Assembly (NCBI GenBank): GCA_018902755.1 | Contig: JAHIQI010000040.1 | Coordinates: forward strand, 15,639 to 79,638 | From: Pseudomonadota bacterium | GTDB lineage: Bacteria; Desulfobacterota; Desulfarculia; Desulfarculales; Desulfarculaceae | Direction: 5' to 3' | DNA: 64,000 nucleotides | In this document: positions 1 to 9,394 of the stretch, piece after piece | Numbering within the stretch: the first letter of the stretch is position 1 | Layout of the letters: every line of letters starts with the position of its first letter | Notes under the pieces: generated by a model | Seen by the model: the letters and a program-made list of their open reading frames with translations, nothing else | Database searches by the model: none | What the model was told of the DNA's origin: nothing | Made by a program: the position numbers and the translations under genes

Positions 1-1
1 G

Positions 2-313
2 GCTGCCGGGGCCATGCGGCCCGGCGCCCTGTCCAAGGACGTGTACGAAGCCGCTAGGCGGGTTTTCGCCACCAAGGGGCTGGAGCGTCTGCTGCCCAGC
101 GATATGGGCTACGGGGTGGGCCTTCGGCAATCGGAGTTTCATCCGGTGATCGAGAAGGGCAGTTCCACCGAGCTGGCCGAGAACATGGTGGTGGCCCTTA
201 TGCAGACCACGGCCTATGACCGCGCCATCGGCGGTCTGAGGGTGGAAGACACCTTTTGGGTGAGCGCCCAGGGGGCGGTGAGGCTCACCAAACATCGCCA
301 GAATCTTTATTGA
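2..313 (+). CDS. M24 metallopeptidase-fold protein, C-terminal fragment
   Basis: The reading frame is open from the window edge to a TGA at 311-313, so the N-terminal part lies outside. The 103 visible residues match the C-terminal half of the M24 (pita-bread, Xaa-Pro peptidase/creatinase) fold, with the closing pattern GGLRVEDT followed by a short LT-rich tail. Two positions that normally bind metal or substrate are altered. The usual GHGIG is GYGVG, and the Glu of the usual IEPG element aligns with Gln in ALMQTT. It may therefore be a non-peptidase member of the family. The family call is fairly secure; activity and substrate cannot be assigned from this fragment. Confidence 0.7.
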   Translation, partial: AAGAMRPGALSKDVYEAARRVFATKGLERLLPSDMGYGVGLRQSEFHPVIEKGSSTELAENMVVALMQTTAYDRAIGGLRVEDTFWVSAQGAVRLTKHRQNLY

Positions 314-472
314 GGGTTATCTGCTGCCGGGATATTCAGTGAAACTAAAAATGTAACCGCAATTTAAAGGAAAAACTTAGTAATATATTAACAGGTTGTG
401 AAAAAGTCCCTTGCGGGCTATCTTCGGCAGGGGAAAATCCGGGAAACTCGGTGGGTCCGCTAGAAGGCGTTT
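314..472. other. Intergenic, AT-rich
   Basis: A 159-base gap between the M24 gene and the diguanylate cyclase. Positions about 340-395 are clearly AT-richer than the genes on either side, which suits a promoter for the downstream gene. No convincing -35/-10 pair, terminator stem or regulator palindrome was found. Confidence 0.4.
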
Positions 473-1570
473 ATGCTCTTACCCGCCATGCATGACCCGA
501 AACAGGTTCTCAGGCTCAAGCGCACTCTTTTGGCCATCGCCGGGGGGGCGGTGCACACCTTTTTGTGCTGGGTGTTTCTTGAGTGGAATTTTTTCCGCGC
601 CACCGCCTTGGAATTTTTTCTGCTGTTCGGTTTCTTCTGGCTGGTTCACCTGAGCTTCCCGGTGATGATGCTCCTGGGAATCAACCAGTGCTTCAAGGAC
701 CCCAGCCTTACCCTGTACCAGATGGCCTGGGCCACCATCTGCGTCATGATCACCCTCTACTTCATCTACGACCTGCGCATGGTGGTGCTCATGTACTACC
801 TGCTGGTGATGATCTTCGGGGCCTTCCGTCTGCGCCTCAAGGAATTCCTGATCATAAGCGCCATAGCCGTGGTGGGCTACGGCTTGGTGATCTTCGCCAT
901 GTTCTACAACCAGGTGGAGATACTCAACCTGCGGGTCGAGTATGTCCAGTGGTTGTGCTTCTCGGTGGTGATGACCACATTCGCCTTGTTGGGGGCCAAC
1001 CTGAGCGCCCTGCGGCGCAAGTACCGCAAGCAAAGCGAGCTGCTCTCCAAGGCAATGGACAAGATCAGCCTCCTGGTGGAGACCGACGAGCTGACCGGTC
1101 TGTGGAATCGGCGCCACGCCATGCGCTTTCTACAGGGGCAAAAGGCCCTGGCCGAGCGTGGTGGCTACGGTTTTTCGATCTGCTATCTGGACCTGGACCA
1201 TTTCAAGGATGTCAACGACCGCTTCGGGCACCACTGGGGGGACGTGGTGCTGAAAACGACCTCTCAGGTCATGGGAGGCCTCTTGCGCGAAATCGACTGC
1301 CTGGCCCGTTTCGGGGGGGAGGAGTTTTTGGTGGTGTTGCCTCTTGCCAATCAGGCCGCGGCGGTGACCGTGGGGCAGCGCCTGCTGGAAAAAGTGCGTC
1401 TTATGGTATTCGAGGGCGCGTTGTCCGGCTTGCGGGTGACCTTGAGCATGGGCATCGCCGAGTTCATCCCCGGCGAAACCGTGGACGACCTTTTGCATCG
1501 GGCCGACCAGGCCATGTACCAGGCCAAAAACCAGGGACGCAACCAGGTGGAGGTGGCCGGCCCACAGTGA
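473..1570 (+). CDS. Membrane-bound diguanylate cyclase (GGDEF)
   Basis: Makes the second messenger c-di-GMP from two GTP. Residues 1-175 hold about six hydrophobic segments, a MASE-like membrane sensor of unknown ligand. A short helix (about 180-205) leads into a complete GGDEF domain starting at DELTGLWNRR (205-214). The active site reads GGEEF (281-285), and the metal-binding Asp residues lie in LDLDHF (239-244). An intact inhibitory I-site, RExD-type (R272 to D275), sits exactly five residues before GGEEF, so product inhibition is expected. The start at 473 is preceded by an AGAAGG ribosome site; an in-frame ATG at 488 is the alternative. It stands alone on the plus strand. Confidence 0.9.
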   Translation: MLLPAMHDPKQVLRLKRTLLAIAGGAVHTFLCWVFLEWNFFRATALEFFLLFGFFWLVHLSFPVMMLLGINQCFKDPSLTLYQMAWATICVMITLYFIYDLRMVVLMYYLLVMIFGAFRLRLKEFLIISAIAVVGYGLVIFAMFYNQVEILNLRVEYVQWLCFSVVMTTFALLGANLSALRRKYRKQSELLSKAMDKISLLVETDELTGLWNRRHAMRFLQGQKALAERGGYGFSICYLDLDHFKDVNDRFGHHWGDVVLKTTSQVMGGLLREIDCLARFGGEEFLVVLPLANQAAAVTVGQRLLEKVRLMVFEGALSGLRVTLSMGIAEFIPGETVDDLLHRADQAMYQAKNQGRNQVEVAGPQ

Positions 1571-1682
1571 TGGGCCACCGCCCGGCTGGGCAGTTGTACA
1601 TGCCGCCTGCCTGTGGCAAGCTTACCTCAACGGATATCACCAGCGCCGGTCCCAGGCTGGCGCATCAAGGAGGAATTGCGCC

Positions 1683-2465
1683 TTGCATCCTAAAAGGTTC
1701 GGCTTCGCGGTTTTGCTTTGCCTGTGTCTTTTGCCCGCCCTGGCCGGGGCCCAGCCGCCCACCCAGGACCAGATAGCGGCTTACCTGAAGGATCACCCCG
1801 AGGTGATCATGGAGGTGCTCTCCCGGCACAAGGTGGAGCTTTACAATCTGGTCATGGACGGGCGCGAGATCCGCCAGCGGATGATCTGGCGGGCCAACAT
1901 CAAGCGCGGCCTGGCCAACCCCATGGCGCCCCAAATCGACCCCAAGCGGGTGTTGTTGGGCGACCCCCAGGCCAAGGTCCTGGTGGTGGAGTACACCGAC
2001 TTCCTGTGCCCCTCCTGCCGTCAGGCAGCCCACAACCTGGAGCGCCTGCTGGCCAAGGACCCCCACCAGTTCAACCTGTTGGTAAAGCATCTGCCCGGCT
2101 CGGACATGTCGCGCCAACTGGCCCTTTACTACGAGGCCATCGGCCGCCAGGACCCGGCCAAGGCCTGGCGTTTCTACCAGGAGATTTTCAAGGATCAGGA
2201 CCTCATTGCCGAGAAGGGGCTAGCGGAGGTGCAGCCCATCCTGAAGAAGTTGGGCATCGATCAGGCGCGCCTTACCAAGGACCTGGGCGACAAGGCCCTG
2301 GCCAAGCGCCTGGGTGAGGACTTGGCCGAAGGCAAGGCCTTCAAGCTGCAAGGCACGCCCGCCTTTGTGGCCGCCGGAGTGGTGATGCGCGGCCCGGCTC
2401 CGGTGGCGGCCTTTGAGGACGTTTGGGCCCTCAGCCAGGGCCAAAAGCTGGCGCCTCTGCAATAG
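1683..2465 (+). CDS. Exported DsbA-like thiol:disulfide oxidoreductase
   Basis: A 260-residue periplasmic thioredoxin-fold protein of the DsbA/DsbG type. It starts with TTG after a strong AAGGAGG ribosome site at about 1667-1673. A signal peptide (residues 1-23, ending LAGA) is followed by a helical region and the thioredoxin domain. The redox motif CPSC is at 109-112 in YTDFLCPSC, and the cis-proline loop GTPAF lies near the C-terminus. It probably oxidises or isomerises disulfides in exported proteins. The interruption between CPSC and GTPAF by a helical insert is normal for DsbA. The electron partner (DsbB, DsbD or VKOR) is not in the window. Confidence 0.82.
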   Translation: MHPKRFGFAVLLCLCLLPALAGAQPPTQDQIAAYLKDHPEVIMEVLSRHKVELYNLVMDGREIRQRMIWRANIKRGLANPMAPQIDPKRVLLGDPQAKVLVVEYTDFLCPSCRQAAHNLERLLAKDPHQFNLLVKHLPGSDMSRQLALYYEAIGRQDPAKAWRFYQEIFKDQDLIAEKGLAEVQPILKKLGIDQARLTKDLGDKALAKRLGEDLAEGKAFKLQGTPAFVAAGVVMRGPAPVAAFEDVWALSQGQKLAPLQ

Positions 2466-2560
2466 CCTAAGCGGCACAGCGCCCGGCGCGGGACGCTTGG
2501 TCCCGGCGGGCGGGCCGAAGAACAAAACCAGGGCTGATAAAGCCAACCCAAGGAGGGGTC

Positions 2561-2965
2561 ATGCCCACAGTTCCCCATAGCTTGTCGGTCAGCACCGGCT
2601 CCGGCCGCCTGGACCTGAGCGCCCAGGCGTTGTGGGTGGGGCCGGACCTGGTGGTGCTGGTCACCGGCGGTGAGCTGCCCCACGTGGGGGCGGTGGCCAT
2701 GGCCGCGCCGCGCCCCTCCCTGGCCGACCCTGCCGTAACCAGCGCCACCGCCTCGGTGTTCACCTACCCCAGCCACAAAGAGGACCGCCTGGCCCAGGCC
2801 ACCGCCGAGCTGCTCTCGGCCAAGCTGGAGACCAGGGTGGTGGTCACCGCCGGTTGCCACTGGGACGGCCTGGAGCCCGAGGGCATCAAGCAGGTGAGCG
2901 CCAACGGCCGCCGCTTGGGCCAGATGCTGCTGGAGGCCCTGCTGGCCCAGCGGGGGGCGGCGTGA
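2561..2965 (+). CDS. LpdD-like (prenylated-flavin decarboxylase accessory) domain protein
   Basis: A 134-residue protein starting with ATG after an AAGGAGG site. Its pattern matches, from memory, the LpdD-like family: a GGELPHVGAVAMAAPRPS stretch, a conserved SATASVFTYPSHKED segment, and a C-terminal VVVTAGCHWDGL element. The namesake LpdD is the small third subunit of gallate decarboxylase and is thought to help insert prenylated FMN into UbiD-type decarboxylases. No UbiD or UbiX gene is visible nearby, so here it is an orphan and the role is only inferred. Its stop overlaps the start of the next gene (GTGA), so the two are translationally coupled. Confidence 0.55.
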   Translation: MPTVPHSLSVSTGSGRLDLSAQALWVGPDLVVLVTGGELPHVGAVAMAAPRPSLADPAVTSATASVFTYPSHKEDRLAQATAELLSAKLETRVVVTAGCHWDGLEPEGIKQVSANGRRLGQMLLEALLAQRGAA

Positions 2966-4485
2966 TTCAAGAGCCGGAGAGGCGGCCCAGCACCATCGCC
3001 TGGCTGATGGCCCTGGCCGTGCTGCTTTGGGGGGTAATCAACCTGTTCACCCTGGACCACGGCCACCCGGCGGGGGGCGACTTCGCCCAGTACATCATCC
3101 ACGCCCAAAACCTGTGGCACGGCCTGCCTTACCGCAACGGGGTGTTCGTGCCCCAGGTGCCATTCCACAACTACCCGCCCGGCTACCCGGCCATGCTGAT
3201 CCCCCTGCTGGCTCTGGGCGGGGTGAACCTTATGCTGCTCAAGAGCCTGAACCTGGTGTTCTGGCCTCTCTACTGCTGGGTCCTGTTCGTTATTTTCCGC
3301 CGCCGTCTGGGGCAGGGCGCGGCCTTCTATGCCTTTTTGTTCATGCTGTTCTGTCCCTGGTTTTTCCTGTTCAAGCAGAGCGTACTTTCGGACGTGCCCT
3401 TCACCTTCCTGGTCACCGCCGCGCTGTGGGCCCTCATCAATTGGCGCGACGGCGGCCGCCGGCAATACGCCTGGCTGACCCTGTTTTTGGCCTGCGCCTT
3501 CGCCTCGCTCTTGGTGCGCTCGGCAGGGCTGGCCCTGGTGGGCGCGGCTTTGCTGGTGATGGTCTTTCAGCGCCGGGCCTGGGGCGCGGCGGCGGTCACC
3601 GTGGCAGTTTTCGTGGCGGCGGGCTTGCTGCAAAGCTCCCTGGGCGCTTCCACCAGCGGATATTTCCACCTGTTGCACGACCCCGTGGGGTGGCTGAGCA
3701 AGGTGGCTTTCGGCCTGCCCAGCAAGGTGGCCAAGGTGGTGGGCTTCTATTTCCCGGTGTATCGGGGAGGGCATCCCCTGGCCGCCGCCCTGGAGGCCCT
3801 GGCGGCTTTGCCCCTACTGGCCCTGGCCGCCTGGGGTTGGTGGCGGCGCAGACGCCGCCTGGGCGGCTGGGACGGCCTGGACGCCTTTGTGGTGCTCTAC
3901 CTGCTGATGATCCTGGCCTGGCCCTTTGTGGAGGGGCCACGGCTCTTCGCCCCGGTGGCCGGGTTGCTGCTGCTGTATTTCGCCGAGGGCCTGGAGGAGT
4001 TTTTCGCCGGACGCCGCCTGCCCGCCTGGCTGAACGTCATGGGCGTGGCCAAGGCGGCGCTTATGGCCGGGCTGTTGGTCAATCTGCTTAACACCGGCCT
4101 GCTTTGGGAATATGATGGCGACATCGTGAACCGGCCGGGCGACCGGGAGCTGTACGCCTGGGTGAGGGAACATGCGGCCCAGGGCCGCACCTACCTTATC
4201 GACACGCCCAGGGTGATGGCCCTGTTCAGCGGGCGGGTGGGCGACAAGTATTACCCCGGAGAGGACTGGGCGGCCATGAAGGCGCGCATGCGTGACCGGG
4301 GGGTGGGCTGGCTGATCCTGCGCCGCCCCGCGGCCCGGGAGGGCATCACCTCGGCGCGCAAGCAATACGCCTGGTTGTTCCCCTCCGAAAAAGCGGGGGA
4401 CGACGCCACGGCCAAGGCCCAGGCCGATCCCCAGCTCAGCCCGGCCTGGTCCAATCGGCTTTACCGGGTTTATGGTCTGGATTGA
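2962..4485 (+). CDS. GT39/ArnT-like membrane glycosyltransferase
   Basis: A 507-residue integral membrane protein with about ten or more hydrophobic segments. The GTG start at 2962 overlaps the preceding TGA. Just after the first membrane segment is GGDFAQYI, placed like the acidic catalytic motif of polyprenyl-phosphate-dependent (GT-C) glycosyltransferases of the ArnT/PMT group; the conserved YPPGYP element follows at about residue 70. Such enzymes transfer a sugar from a lipid-phosphate carrier to lipid or protein on the outer face of the inner membrane. Donor and acceptor are unknown. A soluble C-terminal tail of about 100 residues follows the last membrane segment. The next gene begins immediately, suggesting a shared operon. 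Confidence 0.75.
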   Translation: MIQEPERRPSTIAWLMALAVLLWGVINLFTLDHGHPAGGDFAQYIIHAQNLWHGLPYRNGVFVPQVPFHNYPPGYPAMLIPLLALGGVNLMLLKSLNLVFWPLYCWVLFVIFRRRLGQGAAFYAFLFMLFCPWFFLFKQSVLSDVPFTFLVTAALWALINWRDGGRRQYAWLTLFLACAFASLLVRSAGLALVGAALLVMVFQRRAWGAAAVTVAVFVAAGLLQSSLGASTSGYFHLLHDPVGWLSKVAFGLPSKVAKVVGFYFPVYRGGHPLAAALEALAALPLLALAAWGWWRRRRRLGGWDGLDAFVVLYLLMILAWPFVEGPRLFAPVAGLLLLYFAEGLEEFFAGRRLPAWLNVMGVAKAALMAGLLVNLLNTGLLWEYDGDIVNRPGDRELYAWVREHAAQGRTYLIDTPRVMALFSGRVGDKYYPGEDWAAMKARMRDRGVGWLILRRPAAREGITSARKQYAWLFPSEKAGDDATAKAQADPQLSPAWSNRLYRVYGLD

Positions 4486-4514
4486 CATGCGGCACGCACC
4501 TAAAGGGGAAAACT

Positions 4515-5540
4515 TTGGACTCTAGCGGCCTGGAACGCCTGCACCTGATCATGGGGGTGCATTGCAACGTCCGTTGCGTCATGTGCTATCAGACCAGCTT
4601 CTCTCGGGACGACAGCATGCCCGCGCTGGTCTACCAGGAGCATCTTAAGCCTCTGTACCCCCACATCAAGACCGTGAAGCTGCAAGGCGGCGAGCCCACG
4701 GTGATGCGCAACTGCAAGGACTTTTGCATCCTGGCCCGCGAATATCCCCAGATGAAGATAGCGGTCACCACCAACGGCATCTTCATGAACCAGTTCTGGC
4801 TGGACGTGTTCGTGAACCAAGGGCTGTACGTGAACGTGTCGCTCAACGCGGGCAGCAAAGCCTCCTATGACCAGATCGTGATCCACGGCAACTTCGAAAA
4901 GGCTGTGGGCAACCTCGCCAAGCTGGTGGAGCACAACCGGGACGGGGCCCTCAAGGTGGCCATGTCCATGGTCATCATCCGGGCCAACGCCCGGGAAATA
5001 GCCCAGTTCCTGAAGCTGGGCCATTCCTTGGGGGTTCAGGAGATCAACTTTGGGGTGGACCCCATCCTCACCTTCCAGAACCTGCCTCCCAAGGCCGAGC
5101 TGCACGAGCTCTTGGCCGAGGCCTACGGGTTCATCGACGACAAGGGGCTGCGTTCCGAGGGCCTGGATGCCTTCGCCCGCCGGGTGGGCTATCCCCTGGG
5201 CGCGGCGGAGCAGCCCGCGGCCCTGCCGCCATGCCCCATGCCGGTGCGTAACCTGGTGGTGGATGAAAAGGGGGACGTGCGGGTCTGCTGCGCCACCTGG
5301 CAGATCATAGGCAACACCTACCGCCAGGGCATCGAGGAGATTCTGGCCTCGGCCAAACGCCGCCGCTTCCATCAGAAGATCGTCCGCGACGACTACTCCT
5401 GGTGCGATCCCAAGTGCCCGGACAACCGCAATCCCAGCCGCCTGGCCATTTACAACAAGTATTTCTACGAAGCGCGGCGCGATCCCGCCCTGTTCGCCGG
5501 CAAGGTAAAGAACAAGCTGGCCAAGTACCGCAAAATCTAG
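4515..5540 (+). CDS. Radical SAM protein with SPASM-type C-terminal domain
   Basis: A 341-residue radical SAM enzyme. The [4Fe-4S]-SAM motif CxxxCxxC is seen as CNVRCVMC near residues 17-24, followed by KLQGGEP, the usual GGE SAM-contact motif. The C-terminal part carries more cysteines (CPMP, VCCATW, CDPKCPDN) as in SPASM auxiliary-cluster domains. I chose the TTG at 4515 because AAAGGGGAA lies at good spacing; an in-frame TTG at 4482 overlaps the upstream glycosyltransferase. The substrate is unknown. Its position after a GT39-type enzyme might mean envelope-glycan or lipid modification. Its stop overlaps that of the convergent next gene by three bases. Confidence 0.8.
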   Translation: MDSSGLERLHLIMGVHCNVRCVMCYQTSFSRDDSMPALVYQEHLKPLYPHIKTVKLQGGEPTVMRNCKDFCILAREYPQMKIAVTTNGIFMNQFWLDVFVNQGLYVNVSLNAGSKASYDQIVIHGNFEKAVGNLAKLVEHNRDGALKVAMSMVIIRANAREIAQFLKLGHSLGVQEINFGVDPILTFQNLPPKAELHELLAEAYGFIDDKGLRSEGLDAFARRVGYPLGAAEQPAALPPCPMPVRNLVVDEKGDVRVCCATWQIIGNTYRQGIEEILASAKRRRFHQKIVRDDYSWCDPKCPDNRNPSRLAIYNKYFYEARRDPALFAGKVKNKLAKYRKI

Positions 5541-6682
5541 GTTGGCTTCTGCTCCAGGGCCTGGCCCAGGGCGCTCATGAGGCGCTCCTGCTCCTGGCTG
5601 GTGGTCACGGCCACCCTCAGGTGGTGCTCGCCGCAACCCACGAAGGAGGCGGCCGGGCGCACCAACACCCCCTGCTGGGCGGTGGAGGCGGCCACCTGGG
5701 CGGCGGTGGGGCCGTCGCCCGGCAGGCGGCAGAGGAGGTAGTTGGCCGCGCTGGGCATGGGGTTCAGTCCCAGCTCCCGCAAGGAGGTGGCCTGTTGTTC
5801 GCGCCAGCGGTTTATGGACTCGCGGGTTTTGAGGGCGTAGTCGTCCTGGCCCAGGCAAAAGACCCCGGCGGCCTGGGCCAAGGTGTTAACCGACCAGGGC
5901 TGGCCCAGGGGCGCGAAGTCGCTCAGGGTGTCGGCGTCGGCCAGGGCATAGCCCAGGCGCAGCCCGGCGATGCAGTAGAACTTGGTGAGCGAGCGCAGCA
6001 CCAGCAGGCGCTTGTGCTTCTTGATGGCCTCACAGGCCCAGGAGCGGGCGTCCTCGTCCGCGAAATCGATGAAGGCTTCATCTACAACCACCCAGGTCCG
6101 GTGGCGGATGGCCTGCTGGATGATGTGGTCCAGGATCTCGCGGGGGATCAGAGTGCCCGCCGGGGTGGTGGGGTTGCTGAAGACCACCGCCGAGGGGTCC
6201 ATTTCCCAGAGCTTTTCCAGGTCGTGGGGCGTGGGCACGAAACCGTCCTGCTCGCGGGTGAGCAGGTAGTGGAAGTGACGCCCGGCGATGGCCATGGAGC
6301 GGGCCATCTCCCCGAAGGCTGGGGCCAGGAGCACGATGTTCTTGAGGTCCAGGGCGCGGGCGATCATGCGGATGAGGGCGGTGGAGCCATTGCCCGGCAG
6401 CAGGCAGGAGGCGCTCACCTTCATGGTGTCGGCCAGGGCCTGGCGGAAGGCATAGGCCAGGCGGTCGGGGTAGTGGCACACGCCGCTCATGGCCTGGGCC
6501 ACGGCCTGGTCCAGGCCCGGTGGTGGGCCCAGAGGGTTCAGGGAGGCTGACAGGTCCAGGATGTCATCCACCGGCATATGCAGATGCCGCGACCAGCCCC
6601 AGATGTCGCCGCCGTGCACCGCGTCGCCGCCGAATACGGCCAGGGCCCGCTCCTGATTTTTCTCCAAGTCGTTATCGATCAC
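5537..6682 (-). CDS. cobD: CobD/HisC-like PLP-dependent aminotransferase or decarboxylase
   Basis: A fold-type I PLP enzyme of about 381 residues. The N-terminal HGGDI followed by LDLSASLNPLGPP is the signature of CobD, L-threonine-O-3-phosphate decarboxylase, which makes the aminopropanol phosphate linker of cobalamin. The PLP lysine lies in LRSLTKF, the cofactor Asp in VVVDEAF, and the usual NPNNPTG reads NPTTPAG. Histidinol-phosphate aminotransferases share most of these, so HisC-like activity is the alternative. No other cobalamin gene is adjacent. I favour the GTG at 6682, preceded by AGGGGAC; a TTG at 6703 is possible but has no ribosome site. Confidence 0.7.
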   Translation of the reverse strand: MIDNDLEKNQERALAVFGGDAVHGGDIWGWSRHLHMPVDDILDLSASLNPLGPPPGLDQAVAQAMSGVCHYPDRLAYAFRQALADTMKVSASCLLPGNGSTALIRMIARALDLKNIVLLAPAFGEMARSMAIAGRHFHYLLTREQDGFVPTPHDLEKLWEMDPSAVVFSNPTTPAGTLIPREILDHIIQQAIRHRTWVVVDEAFIDFADEDARSWACEAIKKHKRLLVLRSLTKFYCIAGLRLGYALADADTLSDFAPLGQPWSVNTLAQAAGVFCLGQDDYALKTRESINRWREQQATSLRELGLNPMPSAANYLLCRLPGDGPTAAQVAASTAQQGVLVRPAASFVGCGEHHLRVAVTTSQEQERLMSALGQALEQKPT

Positions 6683-6768
6683 GATGCCGTCCCCTGCTGG
6701 CAAAAGGCGCGGCCGGAACCTGGAGGCTCCGGCCGGCGGTTTGTTCTAGGATCTTCTCAAAGCGAGAC

Positions 6769-7173
6769 CTAGTTGCAGACCTCGCGCTCCACCTCTTTGT
6801 ACATCTCGCCGTTCTTGTAATAGCGCTCTTTGACCATGTGGCAGTTGTTCTTGGTGGCCCCCATGGGGGTGGAGGTGATCTTCTCGGTGCCGTCGTTCTT
6901 TTGGTAGACCACCGGCTGGTTGGCCTGAGCCGCCTGGGTGGAGGCGTGGGTGGCGATGTGGGTGATGGCTCCGCCGGCTAGGGCGCCCAGAGCCCCGCCG
7001 ATCACGCCGCCGCGCCAGCCGTTGGAGTCGAGCAAGGCGCCCGCCACCGCGCCAGTGGCCGCACCAACCCCCGCGCCTTCATAGTCGGACTTGGTCACCG
7101 AGGCGCAACCTACCGCCAAGAGGCTGATTCCCAGAAGCAGGCATAGACTGAGTGATGCAACTTTTTTGAACAT
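6769..7173 (-). CDS. Glycine-zipper lipoprotein
   Basis: A 134-residue exported lipoprotein. The ATG at 7173 follows AAAAGGAGA. The signal peptide ends in the lipobox LAVGC (about residues 19-23), so the mature protein should be acylated on Cys. The middle holds a glycine-zipper region (GAGVGAATGAVAGALL and GGVIGGALGALAGGA), typical of small outer-membrane lipoproteins that insert a glycine-packed helical hairpin. The C-terminal part is polar and ends VEREVCN. The function is unknown; related proteins affect envelope integrity. It lies between the sigma-54 activator and the CobD-like gene on the same strand. Confidence 0.75.
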   Translation of the reverse strand: MFKKVASLSLCLLLGISLLAVGCASVTKSDYEGAGVGAATGAVAGALLDSNGWRGGVIGGALGALAGGAITHIATHASTQAAQANQPVVYQKNDGTEKITSTPMGATKNNCHMVKERYYKNGEMYKEVEREVCN

Positions 7174-7263
7174 TAGGGCTTCTCCTTTTGACCGTCTTGC
7201 CACCACATACCATTGTTGATTTATGCCAATATTATTACACGCCACAGGCTCGATTGCTAATTA

Positions 7264-8727
<1,464 letters not shown>

Positions 8728-8870
8728 TTATGAGCGTCCTTGATAATAGCCTTGGGCAGGGCTAACCAATTATGCCGCCAAGGGACGTGCTTTGGCCAGG
8801 GCTTTACCGCCCTTGCATCGCGGCCCTTAGTCAGGTATCTCAAAATAAAGGGCCTAGCTTGGAGGAGACA

Positions 8871-9230
8871 ATGCTCTGCGAAAAATGCAACGCCACCATG
8901 GAGCCTGACGAGATGCGCGAGTTCGGGGGGCTCCAGCTATGCGAAGATTGCTACATTGACGCGATCAGCCCGGCCAAGACCTGCGATCCCTGGGCTACCT
9001 ACACCGCCAGCCGCCTGGACACCCAGGACCTGAACCCGGCCCAGGACGCGATCCTCAAACTCATAGCCAAACAGGGCCACGCCACCCTGGCTGATCTGAC
9101 CCAGGCCACCGGCCTGGACGAGACGGCCCTGATGCGCGAAATAGCCGCCCTCAGGCACATGGAGTTGATCCGGGGGGCCATGATGCCCGATGGCGGGAGG
9201 GCCTTTAAGCACTTCAAAGACCAGGATTGA
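8871..9230 (+). CDS. Small zinc-ribbon plus winged-helix-like protein
   Basis: 119 residues. The ATG at 8871 follows a near-perfect GGAGGAGA site. The N-terminus holds two CxxC pairs (CEKC at 3-6, CEDC near 24-27), a likely zinc knuckle. The C-terminal 70 residues read like a winged helix: helix, ATLADLTQATGLDETALMRE recognition region, and a wing before MELIRGAM. This suggests a DNA-binding or protein-adaptor regulator, but no named family is recognised. It is divergent from the sigma-54 activator across a 143-base gap and is followed by repeat copy 1. Confidence 0.65.
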   Translation: MLCEKCNATMEPDEMREFGGLQLCEDCYIDAISPAKTCDPWATYTASRLDTQDLNPAQDAILKLIAKQGHATLADLTQATGLDETALMREIAALRHMELIRGAMMPDGGRAFKHFKDQD

Positions 9231-9234
9231 GCCT

Positions 9235-9353
9235 CGGCTTCGCCAGACCCCTCATGGCTGCGTTGTCGGCATCACTCGGTCCTCGGCGTAGGTAGACTAC
9301 GCCTGCGTTCCTCGTTCTCCTGCCGCCTTGCCCTGAGGCGTCTGGCTATGCCG
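9235..9353. repeat. Structured dispersed repeat, copy 1
   Basis: A palindromic element filling the convergent gap after 9230. The outer arms at 9235-9254 and 9334-9353 pair (GCCAGAC with GTCTGGC, CCTCA with TGAGG). The core arms GGCGTAG (9285-9291) and CTACGCC (9297-9303) close a 5-base loop. It shares GCTGCGTTG, CCTCGGCGTA, TACGCCTGCG and GCCGCCTTGCC with copies at about 18.65 and 46.98 kb. It may act as a bidirectional terminator. Confidence 0.75.
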
Positions 9354-9394
9354 TGGGGACGCCTTGCTCAATGGAAATGCCGGTTCGCTCCGGC

